A DNA stretch of 64,000 nucleotides from NCBI RefSeq assembly GCF_020639365.1, contig NZ_JAINUL010000001.1, positions 3,019,576 to 3,083,575 on the forward strand, given 5' to 3'. The position numbers and the translations under genes are program-made. This document shows, one piece after another, positions 33,978 through 43,898 of the stretch. Position 1 is the stretch's first letter. Every line of letters starts with the position of its first letter. Origin of the DNA: Streptomyces flavotricini (GTDB lineage Bacteria > Actinomycetota > Actinomycetes > Streptomycetales > Streptomycetaceae). The notes below the pieces were generated by a model. The model was not told the DNA's origin. It searched no databases and saw only the letters and a program-made list of their open reading frames with translations.

Positions 33978-35015
33978 TCAGACCTTCGGCTGCTGCTGGG
34001 TGATGCAGTGGATGCCGCCACCCCCGGCGAAAATCGTACGTGCGTCGACCAGCGTCACGGTCCGCTCGGGGAACAGGCCGCGGAAGATCTCGGCCGCCTC
34101 CTCGTCGCGCGGGTCGTCGAAGGAGCACAGCACGACGCCGCCGTTGCACAGGTAGTGGTTGATGTAGGAGTAGTCCACCCACTCCCCGTCCTCCTCCAGC
34201 ACCGTCGGCGCCGGGATCTCCACGACCTCCAGCTGCCGGCCCCGCGCGTCGGTGGACGCCCGCAGGATCGCGGCGATGGTCTTGCAGCGCTCGTGGTCCG
34301 GGTGGGCCGGGTCGGGCTGGGTGTGGACCATCACCACGCCGGGGCGGGCGAAGGCGGCCACGATGTCCACGTGGCCCTGGGTGCCGTAGGTGCCGTAGTC
34401 CCCGGCCAGGCCGTACGGCAGCCAGATCGCCTTGGTGGTGCCGAGGTGGGCGTGGATCTCCTCCTCGACCTGCTGGCGGGTCCACCCGGGGTTGCGGCCG
34501 GCGCCCAGCTGCACGGTGTCGGTGAGGAGCACGGTGCCCTCGCCGTCCACGTGGATCGCGCCGCCCTCGTTGACCAGCGGGGTGCTGTACGTACGGGTGC
34601 CGGCCAGGTCCGAGACGTGCCGGGCGACCTTGGAGTCGTGCTCCCAGCGGGCCCACTCCTGGGCGCCCCAGCCGTTGAAGGTCCAGTCCACGGCGGCGAG
34701 CTCGCCCGCCTCGTTCGTCACGAAGGTCGGACCGATGTCGCGCATCCAGGCGTCGTCGAGCTCACGCTCCACCAGCTGCACGTCCTCGCCGACGACCGCC
34801 CGGGCGCTCTCGGCGTCGCCGGGCGAGACGACCAGGGTCACGGGCTCGTAGGTGCGCACCGCGCGGGCGACGGCGCCCCAGGCCTCGCGGGCCTCGGCGA
34901 GCTCCTGCGCGTTGGTGAAGGTCGGGTTGGGGCTGGGCCAGGCCATCCAGGTGCGCTCGTGGGGCGTCCACTCGGCGGGCATCTTGAAGCCGTGGTCCGT
35001 GGGCTTTGCAGTCAT
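33978..35015 (-). CDS. aguA: Agmatine deiminase
   Basis: A 345-residue guanidine-group hydrolase turning agmatine into N-carbamoylputrescine and ammonia. MPAEWTPHERTWMAWPS is the family N-terminus, the GGxIHxDGEG-like NEGGAIHVDGEG (about 171-182) and HVDIVAAF hold substrate residues, and the catalytic Cys is in GGGGIHCITQQQP near the end. ATG 35015 follows AAGGAG. It sits between ureC (45-bp gap) and tetR, indicating a nitrogen-release operon. No N-carbamoylputrescine amidase gene is present here. Confidence 0.93.
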   Translation of the reverse strand: MTAKPTDHGFKMPAEWTPHERTWMAWPSPNPTFTNAQELAEAREAWGAVARAVRTYEPVTLVVSPGDAESARAVVGEDVQLVERELDDAWMRDIGPTFVTNEAGELAAVDWTFNGWGAQEWARWEHDSKVARHVSDLAGTRTYSTPLVNEGGAIHVDGEGTVLLTDTVQLGAGRNPGWTRQQVEEEIHAHLGTTKAIWLPYGLAGDYGTYGTQGHVDIVAAFARPGVVMVHTQPDPAHPDHERCKTIAAILRASTDARGRQLEVVEIPAPTVLEEDGEWVDYSYINHYLCNGGVVLCSFDDPRDEEAAEIFRGLFPERTVTLVDARTIFAGGGGIHCITQQQPKV

Positions 35016-35060
35016 GGCAGGGCTCCTTAAGGGCCTTGCGCCGTACGGGGGGTACGGGCG

Positions 35061-36794
35061 TTACAAGAAGTAGAGGCGGTTGAGGGAGACCGAGTCGGCC
35101 GCTTCGGAGCGCAGCGGGTCGCCGTCGAGGGTGACCAGACCGCTGCGCGCGTCCACATCGACCGCGCCCACCCGGGAGTTGAGGAGGAGGTTCCCGGGGC
35201 CGATGCCGCGGGTGCCGCGGACGGCGACGCGGCGGCGGCGGGTCGGCATCTCGTCGCTGCCGAGGGTGGCGGCCGCGGCGGAGACGAAGGCGACGGAGAT
35301 GTCGGCGGCGGTGGCCCCGTACGAGCCGAACTGCGGCCCGAGGACCAGTGGTTCGCAGGTGTCGGTGGCCGCGTTGGGATCGCCGGTGACCCCGTACGCG
35401 GGGAAACCGGACTTGAGGACCAGCTGCGGCTTGGCGCCGAAGAACTGGGGGCGCCACAGCACGATGTCGGCGAGTTTGCCGACCTCGATGGAGCCGATCT
35501 CGTGGGCCAGGCCGTGGGCGATGGCCGGGTTGATGGTCAGCTTGGCCATGTAGCGCAGGACGCGGGCGTTGTCGTCGCCCTCGCCGTCGCCTTCGAGCGG
35601 GCCGAGCTCGCCCTTCATCTTGGCGGCCATGGCGAACGTGCGGCGGATGGTCTCGCCGGCGCGGCCCATGCCCTGGGCGTCGGAGGAGGTGATGCCGATC
35701 GCGCCCAGGTCGTGCAGGACGTCCTCGGCGCCCATGGTGCCCGCGCGGATCCGGTCGCGGGCCATGGCTGCGTCGCCGGGGAGGTCCGGCTTGAGGTCGT
35801 GGACGGAGACGATCATGCCGTAGTGCTCGGCGACCGCGTCCCGGCCGAAGGGCAGGGTGGGGTTGGTGGAGGAGCCGATGACGTTCGGCACGCCCGCCAT
35901 CTTGAGCACGTTGGGCACGTGGCCGCCGCCGCACCCCTCGATGTGGAAGGCGTGGATGGTGCGGCCGTCCAGGACGCGCAGGGTGTCCTCCACGGACAGG
36001 CACTCGTTGAGGCCGTCGCTGTGCAGGGCGACCTGGACGTCGTGCTCCTCGGCCACCCGCAGCGCGGTGTCCAGGGCCCGGGTGTGCGCGCCCATGTCCT
36101 CGTGCACCTTGAAGCCGGAGGCACCGCCCTCGGCCAGGGCCTCGATCAGGGGCGCGGCGTCCGAGGACGAGCCGCGGGCCAGGAAGCCGATGTTGACCGG
36201 CCAGGCGTCGAAGGCGTTGAAGGCGTGCTTGAGGGCCCACGGGGAGTTGACGCCGACGCCCCAGACCGGACCGAACTCCTGGCCGATGATCGTGGTGACG
36301 CCCGCGGCGAGCGAGGCCTCCATGACGCGCGGGGACAGCAGGTGGACATGGGTGTCGACGGCGCCGGCGGTGGCGATCAGGCCCTCGCCGGAGACGATGC
36401 TCGTGCCGGTGCCGACGACCACGTCCACCCCGTCGAGGGTGTCGGGGTTGCCGGCCCGGCCGATCGCGTGGATCCGGCCCTCGCGGATGCCGACGGAGAC
36501 CTTGCGGATGCCGAGGACGGCGTCGATGACCAGCACGTTGCTGATGACGACGTCGCAGGTCTCGCGGACGGCGGCGGCCTTCAGGTGCAGTCCGTCGCGG
36601 GCGGTCTTGCCGAAGCCGGCCAGGAACTCGTCGCCGGGCTTCTGGGCGTCGTACTCGACCCGGACGGTGAGTCCGGAGTCCCCGAGCCGGACCCGGTCGC
36701 CGGCGCGGGGGCCGAAGACGGAGGCGTACTCGTGGGGGTCGATGTGCCGACTGCCCGGCGCACAGTGGTCACTGTGCCTGGTCTGCTTGCTCAC
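35061..36794 (-). CDS. ureC: Urease alpha subunit, divergent type
   Basis: A 577-residue nickel amidohydrolase. All metal ligands are kept: DTHVH, SGFKVHEDMG (carbamylated Lys), VALHSDGLNE, FHIEGCGGGH and the SSD of SSDAQGMGR. The active-site flap differs: the usual MVCHHLD reads IVSVHDLK, so the mobile Cys is replaced by Val while the first His of HH stays. GTG 36794 overlaps the ureAB stop (GTGA). No ureDEFG are nearby, so maturation needs genes elsewhere or the enzyme is unusual. Confidence 0.92.
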   Translation of the reverse strand: MSKQTRHSDHCAPGSRHIDPHEYASVFGPRAGDRVRLGDSGLTVRVEYDAQKPGDEFLAGFGKTARDGLHLKAAAVRETCDVVISNVLVIDAVLGIRKVSVGIREGRIHAIGRAGNPDTLDGVDVVVGTGTSIVSGEGLIATAGAVDTHVHLLSPRVMEASLAAGVTTIIGQEFGPVWGVGVNSPWALKHAFNAFDAWPVNIGFLARGSSSDAAPLIEALAEGGASGFKVHEDMGAHTRALDTALRVAEEHDVQVALHSDGLNECLSVEDTLRVLDGRTIHAFHIEGCGGGHVPNVLKMAGVPNVIGSSTNPTLPFGRDAVAEHYGMIVSVHDLKPDLPGDAAMARDRIRAGTMGAEDVLHDLGAIGITSSDAQGMGRAGETIRRTFAMAAKMKGELGPLEGDGEGDDNARVLRYMAKLTINPAIAHGLAHEIGSIEVGKLADIVLWRPQFFGAKPQLVLKSGFPAYGVTGDPNAATDTCEPLVLGPQFGSYGATAADISVAFVSAAAATLGSDEMPTRRRRVAVRGTRGIGPGNLLLNSRVGAVDVDARSGLVTLDGDPLRSEAADSVSLNRLYFL

Positions 36795-37504
36795 GCCTGC
36801 TCTCCCTCTGCCGCGTCGCCGGTTCCGGTGCCCAGGTAGCCGCAGGCCGCGGCTCGGCGCAGGGCCTCGCCTTTGGCCCCCGGGGCGTCCAGGGGGCCGT
36901 CGACCAGTCCCGCGAAGCCGATCGCGATGCGGTCGCCGCCGATGGGGACGAGGCCGATCTCGGCCTCGCCGTGCGGGTCGAACCGCACGGAGGAGCCCGC
37001 GGGCACGCACAGCCGCATGCCGTAGGCAGCGGCGCGGTCGAAGTCGAGGCGGGGGTTCGCCTCGAAGAAGTGGAAGTGGGAGGTGACGCTCACCGGCACG
37101 GAGGCCGTGTTGCGCACGTGCAGGTGCAGCACCGGCTCCGGCTGGGGGGCGCCGGGGCCCGGTACGACCGCGCCCGGGGCGTTCTCACCGAGCGGCACCG
37201 CGCCCCGGATCGGGGCCGAGACCACCGCGAGGCGGGAGCCGTCGTCGAAGACGGCCTCCACGTGCACCTCGGTGACCACGTCGGAGACGCCCGGCAGCAC
37301 GTCGGCCGGGCCCAGCACGCTGCGCGCCTCCTCGATGGCCTCCGCGAGCCGCTTGCCGTCGCGCGCGGCCTCGCAGACCGTGTCCGCGATGAGCGCGGTG
37401 GCCTCCGGGACGTTGAGCTTGAGTCCGCGGGCCCGCCGGGCCCTGGCCAGTTCCGCCGCGCTGCGCAGCAGCAGCCGGTCGCGCTCCGTAGGGGTCAGCC
37501 GCAC
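36791..37504 (-). CDS. ureAB: Urease gamma-beta fusion subunit
   Basis: A 237-residue fusion. Residues about 1-100 are the gamma subunit (LTPTERDRLLLRSAAELARA, GLKLNVPEATALIADTVCEA) and about 105-225 the beta subunit (SVPVSVTSHFHFFEANPRLD, then LCVPAGSSVRFDPHGEAEI). Fused gamma-beta chains are known in Helicobacter and in some actinobacterial paralogues. It starts with GTG 37504 in front of a permease on the other strand and overlaps ureC by 4 bp, a translationally coupled pair. Confidence 0.93.
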   Translation of the reverse strand: MRLTPTERDRLLLRSAAELARARRARGLKLNVPEATALIADTVCEAARDGKRLAEAIEEARSVLGPADVLPGVSDVVTEVHVEAVFDDGSRLAVVSAPIRGAVPLGENAPGAVVPGPGAPQPEPVLHLHVRNTASVPVSVTSHFHFFEANPRLDFDRAAAYGMRLCVPAGSSVRFDPHGEAEIGLVPIGGDRIAIGFAGLVDGPLDAPGAKGEALRRAAACGYLGTGTGDAAEGEQA

Positions 37505-37532
37505 GCCGATCCACCACCTTTTGAGTCGATGG

Positions 37533-37619
37533 GTTAGAGCATCACTCTAACTCTTCAGTTCCCGGCAATGAAGCATTGACCTAGGACCAGGCCTTAGGTC
37601 ACATTGAGTGTCGCTCAAA
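37533..37619. promoter_or_regulatory. Three inverted repeats between ureAB and the permease
   Basis: GTTAGAG-CATCA-CTCTAAC (37533-37551) and ATTGAG-TGTCG-CTCAAA (37603-37619) share the core GAG-N5-CTC, 69 bp apart. Between them TGACCTA (37577-37583) and TAGGTCA (37595-37601) form a perfect 7-bp repeat with 11 bp between. This divergent region should control both the urease operon and the permease; the TetR at 33340 is the candidate binder, and GlnR is an alternative. Confidence 0.6.
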
Positions 37620-37660
37620 CAAATGCGAACCACCCCCCGCCCTGCCAAGGGAGTCCCCCC

Positions 37661-39100
37661 ATGCCCATAGAACAGCGCGGAGTCGACACCATCCCCGAGG
37701 AGGAGCGGACGAGCGGTCCCCGTGACCTGATCTCGATCCTGCTCGGCTCCAACCTCTGCCTCGGTGTGATCGTGTTCGGCTGGCTGCCCCCGTCCTTCGG
37801 ACTGGGTCTGTGGCCCTCGGTCACCGCCATCGTGACCGGCACGCTGGTCGGCATCGCCTTCACCGCGCCGCTGGCACTGGTGTCCCTGCGCACGGCGACC
37901 AACCTCTCCACGTCCAGCGGCGCCCAGTTCGGCGTACGCGGCCGACTCGTCGGCTCGGTCGTCGGCCTGCTGCTCGCCCTCGGCTACACCGCCCTCACCC
38001 TGTGGATCGGCGGCGACGTCATGGTCGGCGTCCTGTCCCGGCTGACCGGGCTGCCGGACACCGGCGTCTCGCGGGCCGTGATGTACGGGGTACTGGCCGC
38101 CTGTACCGTCGTCGGGGCCGTCTTCGGCTACCGGCTGCTGCTGCGCATGAGCAAGGTGCTCTCCATCGGCATGGTGATCCTGCTCGCCGTCGGCGTCTTC
38201 GCCTACGCCCCCGATTTCACCACCGCCGCCCCGCCGCAGACCTCGTACCTGCTCGGCTCCTTCTGGCCGACCTGGCTGCTGGCCGCCGTCGCCGCCGGGC
38301 TCAGCGGGCCCGTCGCCTTCATCACCCTCCTCGGCGACTACACCCGCTACATCTCCCCCCGCGCGCACGGTTCCCGCAAGGTGTTCTGGTCCACGTCACT
38401 CGGCCTGCTGATCGGCCTGCTGGTCCCGCAGCTGTTCGGGACCTACACCGCGCTCGCCGCCAAGGCCGGCGCCGAGTACGCCGGACCCCTCGTCGAGGCC
38501 GCCCCCTCCTGGTACCTGCTCCCGCTGCTCGCCGCCGCCGCGGCCGGCTCGGTGGGCAACGCCGGGCTGATGCTCTACTCCATGGGCCTCGACCTCGACG
38601 CCATCGTGCCCAGGGCCACCCGCGCCAAGGCCACGCTGGTCGCGGCCGCCGTGGCGACCGCGTTCGTCTTCGTCGGCTCCTTCGAGTGGGACGTGCAGTC
38701 CGCGATGACCTCCTTCGTCCTGCTGCTGACCGCGATCGGCACCCCGTGGGCCGTGATCACCCTCATCGGCTACGTCCGCTGCCGCGGGCAGTACGACGCC
38801 GACGCCCTCCAGGTCTTCAACCGCCGCTCGGTGGGCGGGATCTACTGGTACCGCGCCGGCTGGAACGTGGCCGCCACCGTCTCCTGGGCCGTCGGCGCCG
38901 GAGTCGGCCTGCTCGCGGTGACCACCCCCTTCTACGAGGGCCCGCTGCTCGCCCTGACCGGTGGCGTGGACTGCTCCTTCGTCCTCTCCGGCCTGGCCGG
39001 CGGCCTGGTCTACACGGCGCTGACGCTGCGCAGCGCGCGCACGAGCGCGCCCGCCGGCGCTGGCGACGCCGCGACCCCGGTGGCGGTCGCCGTCGACTGA
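37661..39100 (+). CDS. NCS1-family permease (purine/cytosine/allantoin type)
   Basis: A 479-residue transporter with about 12 membrane helices. The N-terminal IEQRGVDTIPEEERTSGPRD leads into ILLGSNLCLGVIVFGWLPPS, and GDYTRYISP on helix 6-7 is a family hallmark. NCS1 carriers import nucleobases, allantoin or hydantoins with a cation. ATG 37661 has GGGAG nearby. Divergence from ureABC-agmatine deiminase suggests uptake of a nitrogen compound that ends in urea or ammonia. The exact substrate is unknown. Confidence 0.92.
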   Translation: MPIEQRGVDTIPEEERTSGPRDLISILLGSNLCLGVIVFGWLPPSFGLGLWPSVTAIVTGTLVGIAFTAPLALVSLRTATNLSTSSGAQFGVRGRLVGSVVGLLLALGYTALTLWIGGDVMVGVLSRLTGLPDTGVSRAVMYGVLAACTVVGAVFGYRLLLRMSKVLSIGMVILLAVGVFAYAPDFTTAAPPQTSYLLGSFWPTWLLAAVAAGLSGPVAFITLLGDYTRYISPRAHGSRKVFWSTSLGLLIGLLVPQLFGTYTALAAKAGAEYAGPLVEAAPSWYLLPLLAAAAAGSVGNAGLMLYSMGLDLDAIVPRATRAKATLVAAAVATAFVFVGSFEWDVQSAMTSFVLLLTAIGTPWAVITLIGYVRCRGQYDADALQVFNRRSVGGIYWYRAGWNVAATVSWAVGAGVGLLAVTTPFYEGPLLALTGGVDCSFVLSGLAGGLVYTALTLRSARTSAPAGAGDAATPVAVAVD

Positions 39101-39122
39101 CGGCGGGAGCGGGAGCGGTCAC

Positions 39123-39160
39123 GGTGCGGGCCCCGGGGGACGTCCCCCGGGGCCCGCACC
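39123..39160. terminator. 38-bp perfect palindrome, bidirectional terminator
   Basis: GGTGCGGGCCCCGGGGGA and TCCCCCGGGGCCCGCACC are perfect complements with a CG centre, between the permease and the convergent lipoprotein gene. The stem of 18 bp is the strongest in the window. Confidence 0.85.
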
Positions 39161-39177
39161 ATCGGCGCCGCCGGCGG

Positions 39178-39612
39178 CTAACGGCACTTGTGCGCGGTGG
39201 TCGCCTCGGTGGTAGCCGTGTCCAGCGCCTGCACCTGCGGCTGCAGCTGGGTGGCCGCCTCCGTGCCCGTGGTGTCGCCCGGAAGGTCCTCGTACGCCTT
39301 CTTGAGGTTCTCCGCAGCCGACGTGACGGCGTCCTTCTCGGCCGACTTCAGCGCCGAGGTGCTCTCCTTGACGTTCTTCCAGCTCGTCTGGACGGCGTCG
39401 TACGCCGATTTCAGCTGGTCCTTGGTGGCCGTGGCCGGGTTGAGCGCCTTGAGTGCGGCACTGTCCGACTTCAGCTGGACCAGGTTGGTGCACAGCGCGG
39501 CACTGGCCGACGAGGCTGCCTCCGCCGGCGTCGTGTCGTCGTCGCTGGAGCATGCCGAGGCGCCGAGTACCACGGCCGCGCACAGCAGGCCGGAGGCAAC
39601 GAACCGCTTCAT
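39178..39612 (-). CDS. Small lipoprotein
   Basis: A 144-residue exported lipoprotein. The signal peptide with lipobox is MKRFVASGLLCAAVVLGASA followed by C21, then Ser/Asp (CSSDDD). The mature part is a charged helical protein (LKSDSAALKALNPATATKDQ, WKNVKESTSALKSAEKDAV) ending TTAHKCR. It has two cysteines in the mature part and no recognised family. ATG 39612 is chosen because an upstream extension lacks a signal sequence. Confidence 0.8.
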   Translation of the reverse strand: MKRFVASGLLCAAVVLGASACSSDDDTTPAEAASSASAALCTNLVQLKSDSAALKALNPATATKDQLKSAYDAVQTSWKNVKESTSALKSAEKDAVTSAAENLKKAYEDLPGDTTGTEAATQLQPQVQALDTATTEATTAHKCR

Positions 39613-39950
39613 GGGGATCCGCCTTCCCGCCGGCCGCATCGGCCGACGCACGAGAGATTCACGCCACTGGGACATACCGTGCCGCCCGGGACCGGTGTCC
39701 GGCACCGCATGGGCAGGCGCGATCAACGTCGCACGCCGGTACGCCCACCGCACTTCCGAACGGACCGCATCCACCCGCCCCCGCGCGGCGGCGGACGGGG
39801 CCGCGACACCGGCGGGCACTGGCGCAGGCGGCCCCGGCGGCCCCGGCCGGGCGACGCCGGGCAACAGCGGCGGCGTACCTCCGTACGGGTGGCGTGCCGG
39901 GGCGCGGCGACCTGCCCGCACCCTCCGGCGGACTGTGTCCCGGACACGCG
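39613..39950. other. Gene-free stretch
   Basis: No frame here has convincing codon bias with a start and ribosome site on either strand. It holds the promoter of the lipoprotein gene and the small palindrome GTGTCC-C-GGACAC at 39935-39947. With 39983-40051, about 370 bp are without any gene I can support. Confidence 0.5.
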
Positions 39951-39982
39951 AAGAGGCCCCGGCCTGCCGGCCGGGACCTCTT
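39951..39982 (-). terminator. Terminator after ilvE
   Basis: AAGAGGCCCCGGCC pairs with GGCCGGGACCTCTT around TGCC (one mismatch, C-A), 70 bp after the ilvE stop. Confidence 0.75.
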
Positions 39983-40051
39983 CTTCGTGACGGGCTCGCT
40001 GCGGTCCCAGGGGGTGTCCGCGAAGTCCCGCCCGCCCCGCGACGACGCCCC

Positions 40052-41152
<1,101 letters not shown>

Positions 41153-41336
41153 GAGTGCTTGTCCTTCACCGGTTTCGTAGGGCGGACCGCGCTCACGGCG
41201 TACCAGGACGTCCGAGCTTCCCCGCATTCCGCGGTCTCGCGTTCGATTATCGCGCGCGAGGTGCCTGCGGAGAAGCGGGGTGAAGCGGAGTGAATGCGGC
41301 CCAGGGGAGATGGTGGCACCCGGGGCCGCACAGGAA

Positions 41337-41371
41337 AAGCCGCCGGGTGCGTCTGCGCGGCCCGGCGGCTT
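41337..41371 (-). terminator. Terminator after leuB
   Basis: AAGCCGCCGGG (41337-41347) and CCCGGCGGCTT (41361-41371) pair perfectly over 11 bp with a 13-nt loop; on the minus strand TTTTCC follows. Confidence 0.88.
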
Positions 41372-41391
41372 CCTGAAGTGGAGCTGCCGGG

Positions 41392-42432
41392 TCAGCCGGC
41401 TACTCGGGCGGCGAGGGCGTCGCCGATCTGCTCGGTGGAGCGGAAGGTGCCGTCGCGCTCCGCGAGGTCGGCGCTGACGGCGTCCTCGATGCGCACGGCG
41501 CGGTCCTCGTGGCCGAGGTGGCGCAGCAGGAGGGCGACCGAGAGGATCGTCGCGGTCGGGTCCGCCTTGCCGGTGCCGGCGATGTCCGGGGCCGAGCCGT
41601 GGACGGGCTCGAACATGGACGGGAAGGCGCCGGTCGGGTTGATGTTCCCGGAGGCGGCCAGGCCGATCCCGCCGGTCACGGCGGCGGCCAGGTCGGTGAG
41701 GATGTCGCCGAAGAGGTTGTCCGTGACGATGACGTCGAAGCGCTCGGGCTGCGTGACGAAGAAGATCGTCGCGGCGTCGACGTGCAGGTAGTCGGTGGTG
41801 ACCTCGGGGTACTCCTGGCCGACCTTGTCGAAGATGTTCTTCCACATGTGGCCCGCGTACACGAGGACGTTGTTCTTGTGGACCAGCGTCAGCTTCTTGC
41901 GGGGGCGGGAGTTGGCCCGCTCGTACGCGTCACGGACGACGCGCTCCACGCCGTACGCGGTGTTGATGCTGACCTCGGTGGCCACCTCGGCGGGCGTACC
42001 GGTGCGCAGGCTGCCGCCGTTGCCGGTGTACGGGCCCTCGGTGCCCTCGCGGACCACGACGAAGTCGATCTCCGGACGCCCGGCGAGCGGGGTCGCGGTG
42101 TTCGGGAAGAGCTTCGACGGGCGCAGGTTGATGAAGTGGTCGAAGGCGAAGCGGAGCTTCAGCAGCAGGCCGCGCTCCAGCACGCCGGAGGGGACCGACG
42201 GGTCGCCGATGGCGCCCAGCAGGATCGCGTCGTGGTGCTTGAGGGCTTCGAGCTCCGCGTCCGGGAGGGTCTCACCGGTGCGGTGCCAGCGCTGGGCGCC
42301 GAGGTCGTACTCCTTGGTCTCCAGCTTCACATCCTGGGGCAGGACCGCGGTAAGGACCTTGAGGCCCTGAGCCACGACTTCCTGGCCGATGCCATCACCG
42401 GGGATCACTGCGAGATTGATGCTGGTCGACAT
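41392..42432 (-). CDS. leuB: 3-isopropylmalate dehydrogenase
   Basis: A 346-residue NAD-dependent decarboxylating dehydrogenase of leucine synthesis. [50 protein letters not shown] [15 protein letters not shown] and [15 protein letters not shown] (metal Asp) are present; [18 protein letters not shown] closes the NAD pocket. It is slightly short, as in actinobacteria. ATG 42432 is used, since upstream in-frame codons lack family sequence. A 42-residue gene lies 81 bp upstream on the same strand. Confidence 0.95.
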   Translation of the reverse strand: MSTSINLAVIPGDGIGQEVVAQGLKVLTAVLPQDVKLETKEYDLGAQRWHRTGETLPDAELEALKHHDAILLGAIGDPSVPSGVLERGLLLKLRFAFDHFINLRPSKLFPNTATPLAGRPEIDFVVVREGTEGPYTGNGGSLRTGTPAEVATEVSINTAYGVERVVRDAYERANSRPRKKLTLVHKNNVLVYAGHMWKNIFDKVGQEYPEVTTDYLHVDAATIFFVTQPERFDVIVTDNLFGDILTDLAAAVTGGIGLAASGNINPTGAFPSMFEPVHGSAPDIAGTGKADPTATILSVALLLRHLGHEDRAVRIEDAVSADLAERDGTFRSTEQIGDALAARVAG

Positions 42433-42513
42433 GTCGGAACCGTACTCCCTGTCCCAGCCCTCGGGCATATCCCGTCCATCATGTGGACCAATACGCCCGA
42501 GGGGCGGGGCTGC

Positions 42514-42642
42514 TCAGTGGCCGGTCGAGCCGCCGTTGTCCCGGCGGTCGAGGGCGCGCTGGAGGGCGGCCGCGGCGTTCTTGCGGTCGGCGTCGGCGGT
42601 GGAGGAGTGGCGGACGCGGCGGGCTGCGGTGGATGCGGTCAT
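42514..42642 (-). CDS. 42-residue conserved-looking small protein upstream of leuB
   Basis: ATG 42642 is preceded by AAGGAG at 9 nt, and the frame MTASTAARRVRHSSTADADR, then KNAAAALQRALDRRD, has native codon bias and stops at 42514. It is basic and helical, with no known domain. By position it is likely cotranscribed with leuB. Function unknown; a leader-peptide role is unlikely, since it is low in Leu and there is no adjacent terminator. Confidence 0.65.
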   Translation of the reverse strand: MTASTAARRVRHSSTADADRKNAAAALQRALDRRDNGGSTGH

Positions 42643-42843
42643 GGTGATCGACTCCTTGAGATCACGGCGTGGCGGGGCCACGGATGAGGGGTTCCTTCAA
42701 GGCGCCGGAAGAGGCGGGGAGCGGTGCGCGGCAGGGGTTGCCTGCCCAGGGGCGCGCGCTCTCGACCGCCATTCGCCGGATCGGCGAGACGTTCGGCTTC
42801 TACAAAGCTAGGGCAGCTCCCGTTGTATGTCTCCGCAATTAGT

Positions 42844-42876
42844 CGGGCTTCCTACTATCTGAGACGGACAAGCCCG
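42844..42876 (-). terminator. Probable terminator after the LysR gene
   Basis: CGGGCTT (42844-42850) pairs with AAGCCCG (42870-42876), with some extra pairing in the 19-nt loop, 27 bp after the LysR stop. The next 200 bp to the small gene hold no frame that I can support. Confidence 0.45.
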
Positions 42877-42903
42877 CGGAAGGCCCCTTCACGGACCTCC
42901 GAT

Positions 42904-43809
42904 TCAGCCCTTCTCGGAGCGAAGTTCCCTGATCAGAGCACGTACGGCGAGAGTCGAGGCGGATTCCGGCGTGGTGACGTATCCCACGTGTCTCACCGGC
43001 CCCGAAGGGCCCAGTCCGGTGATGTCCACGGCGGCCGTGGCCTCGCGGAGCGAGAGCTCGGGCAGGATCGCCATGCCGAGCCCGCGCCCGACCATGGTCA
43101 GCACCATCGCGTCGTCCTCCGCCTTCACGGTGGCGCGCGGGATCCAGTCCTGGGCCCGCCACCAGTCGCGGGTGTACGAACCGCAGTTCTCGTCCCAGTC
43201 CAGCAGGGGCAGCGCCTTCGGGTCCGGGTGTCCGGCGGGGTGGACCAGCGCGTACTTCTCCTCCCGGAGCACCCCTGTCAGCAGGCCGGCCGCGCCGCCG
43301 TCCCGCGCCGCGGGGGCGGCCGCGTTCAGCGTCGCGATGCCGAGGTCGGCGCGGCCCGCGGCCACCTCCCCGGCCGTGCCGGCGCCGAGCTCGCGCACCA
43401 CCCGGACCTCGGGGCGGATGCCGGGGTGGCGGGCCGTGAGCCGCTCCAGGGCCGGGGGCAGCAGGTGCAGGGCCGCGCTGCGGAACGCCGCGATGCGCAG
43501 CACGCCCCCGACCGCCTCCCCGGCGTCCCGGCCGGCGCCGCGCACCTCCGCGCCGAGGACCTCGTACAGCCGCAGGATCCGGCGGGCGAGGCCGACGGCC
43601 CGCTCCCCCGCCGGGGTGGGCGAGGCTCCGGTGCGCCCGCGCTCGAAGAGGACCGCGCCGACCTTGGCCTCGCTGCCGCGCACCGAGTGCGACACGGCCG
43701 ACTGGGTGAGGCCGAGCCGGGCGGCCGCGGCGGAGAAGCCGCCGGTCTCGGCCACGGCGACCAGGACCCGGAGTTCGTGCGGAGCGAGCTCGGCCACAGT
43801 GGCTCTCAC
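42904..43809 (-). CDS. LysR-family transcriptional regulator
   Basis: A 301-residue LTTR: the HTH at about residues 10-65 (ELRVLVAVAETGGFSAAAAR, LGLTQSAVSHSVRGSEAKVG), then the linker helix and a substrate-binding domain. GTG 43809 is the first start; GTG 43797 is possible. It is divergent from the NADPH oxidoreductase at 43899 across 89 bp that hold a T-N11-A type inverted repeat, so control of that gene is likely. The inducer is unknown. Confidence 0.92.
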   Translation of the reverse strand: MRATVAELAPHELRVLVAVAETGGFSAAAARLGLTQSAVSHSVRGSEAKVGAVLFERGRTGASPTPAGERAVGLARRILRLYEVLGAEVRGAGRDAGEAVGGVLRIAAFRSAALHLLPPALERLTARHPGIRPEVRVVRELGAGTAGEVAAGRADLGIATLNAAAPAARDGGAAGLLTGVLREEKYALVHPAGHPDPKALPLLDWDENCGSYTRDWWRAQDWIPRATVKAEDDAMVLTMVGRGLGMAILPELSLREATAAVDITGLGPSGPVRHVGYVTTPESASTLAVRALIRELRSEKG

Positions 43810-43826
43810 CTCGTTCTATGAGCGGT

Positions 43827-43891
43827 GTTCATGGATGTGCGGCTTCCATGAACGCAACTCCCTGCCCGGGCCGTCGATTCCTTCCTAGCGT
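43827..43891. promoter_or_regulatory. LysR box and -10 of a leaderless promoter
   Basis: GTTCATGG-N11-CCATGAAC (43827-43853) is a perfect 8-bp inverted repeat with LysR-type spacing. TAGCGT at 43886-43891 is a -10 that ends 7 nt before the ATG at 43899, so the oxidoreductase mRNA should be leaderless or nearly so. Confidence 0.6.
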
Positions 43892-43898
43892 CCTCTCC

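Noticed and set aside
39613..40051. Search for tRNA or small RNA genes in the larger gaps
   Set aside because: No cloverleaf-like sequence with a CCA-type end and T-loop was seen by eye; only terminators and small palindromes.
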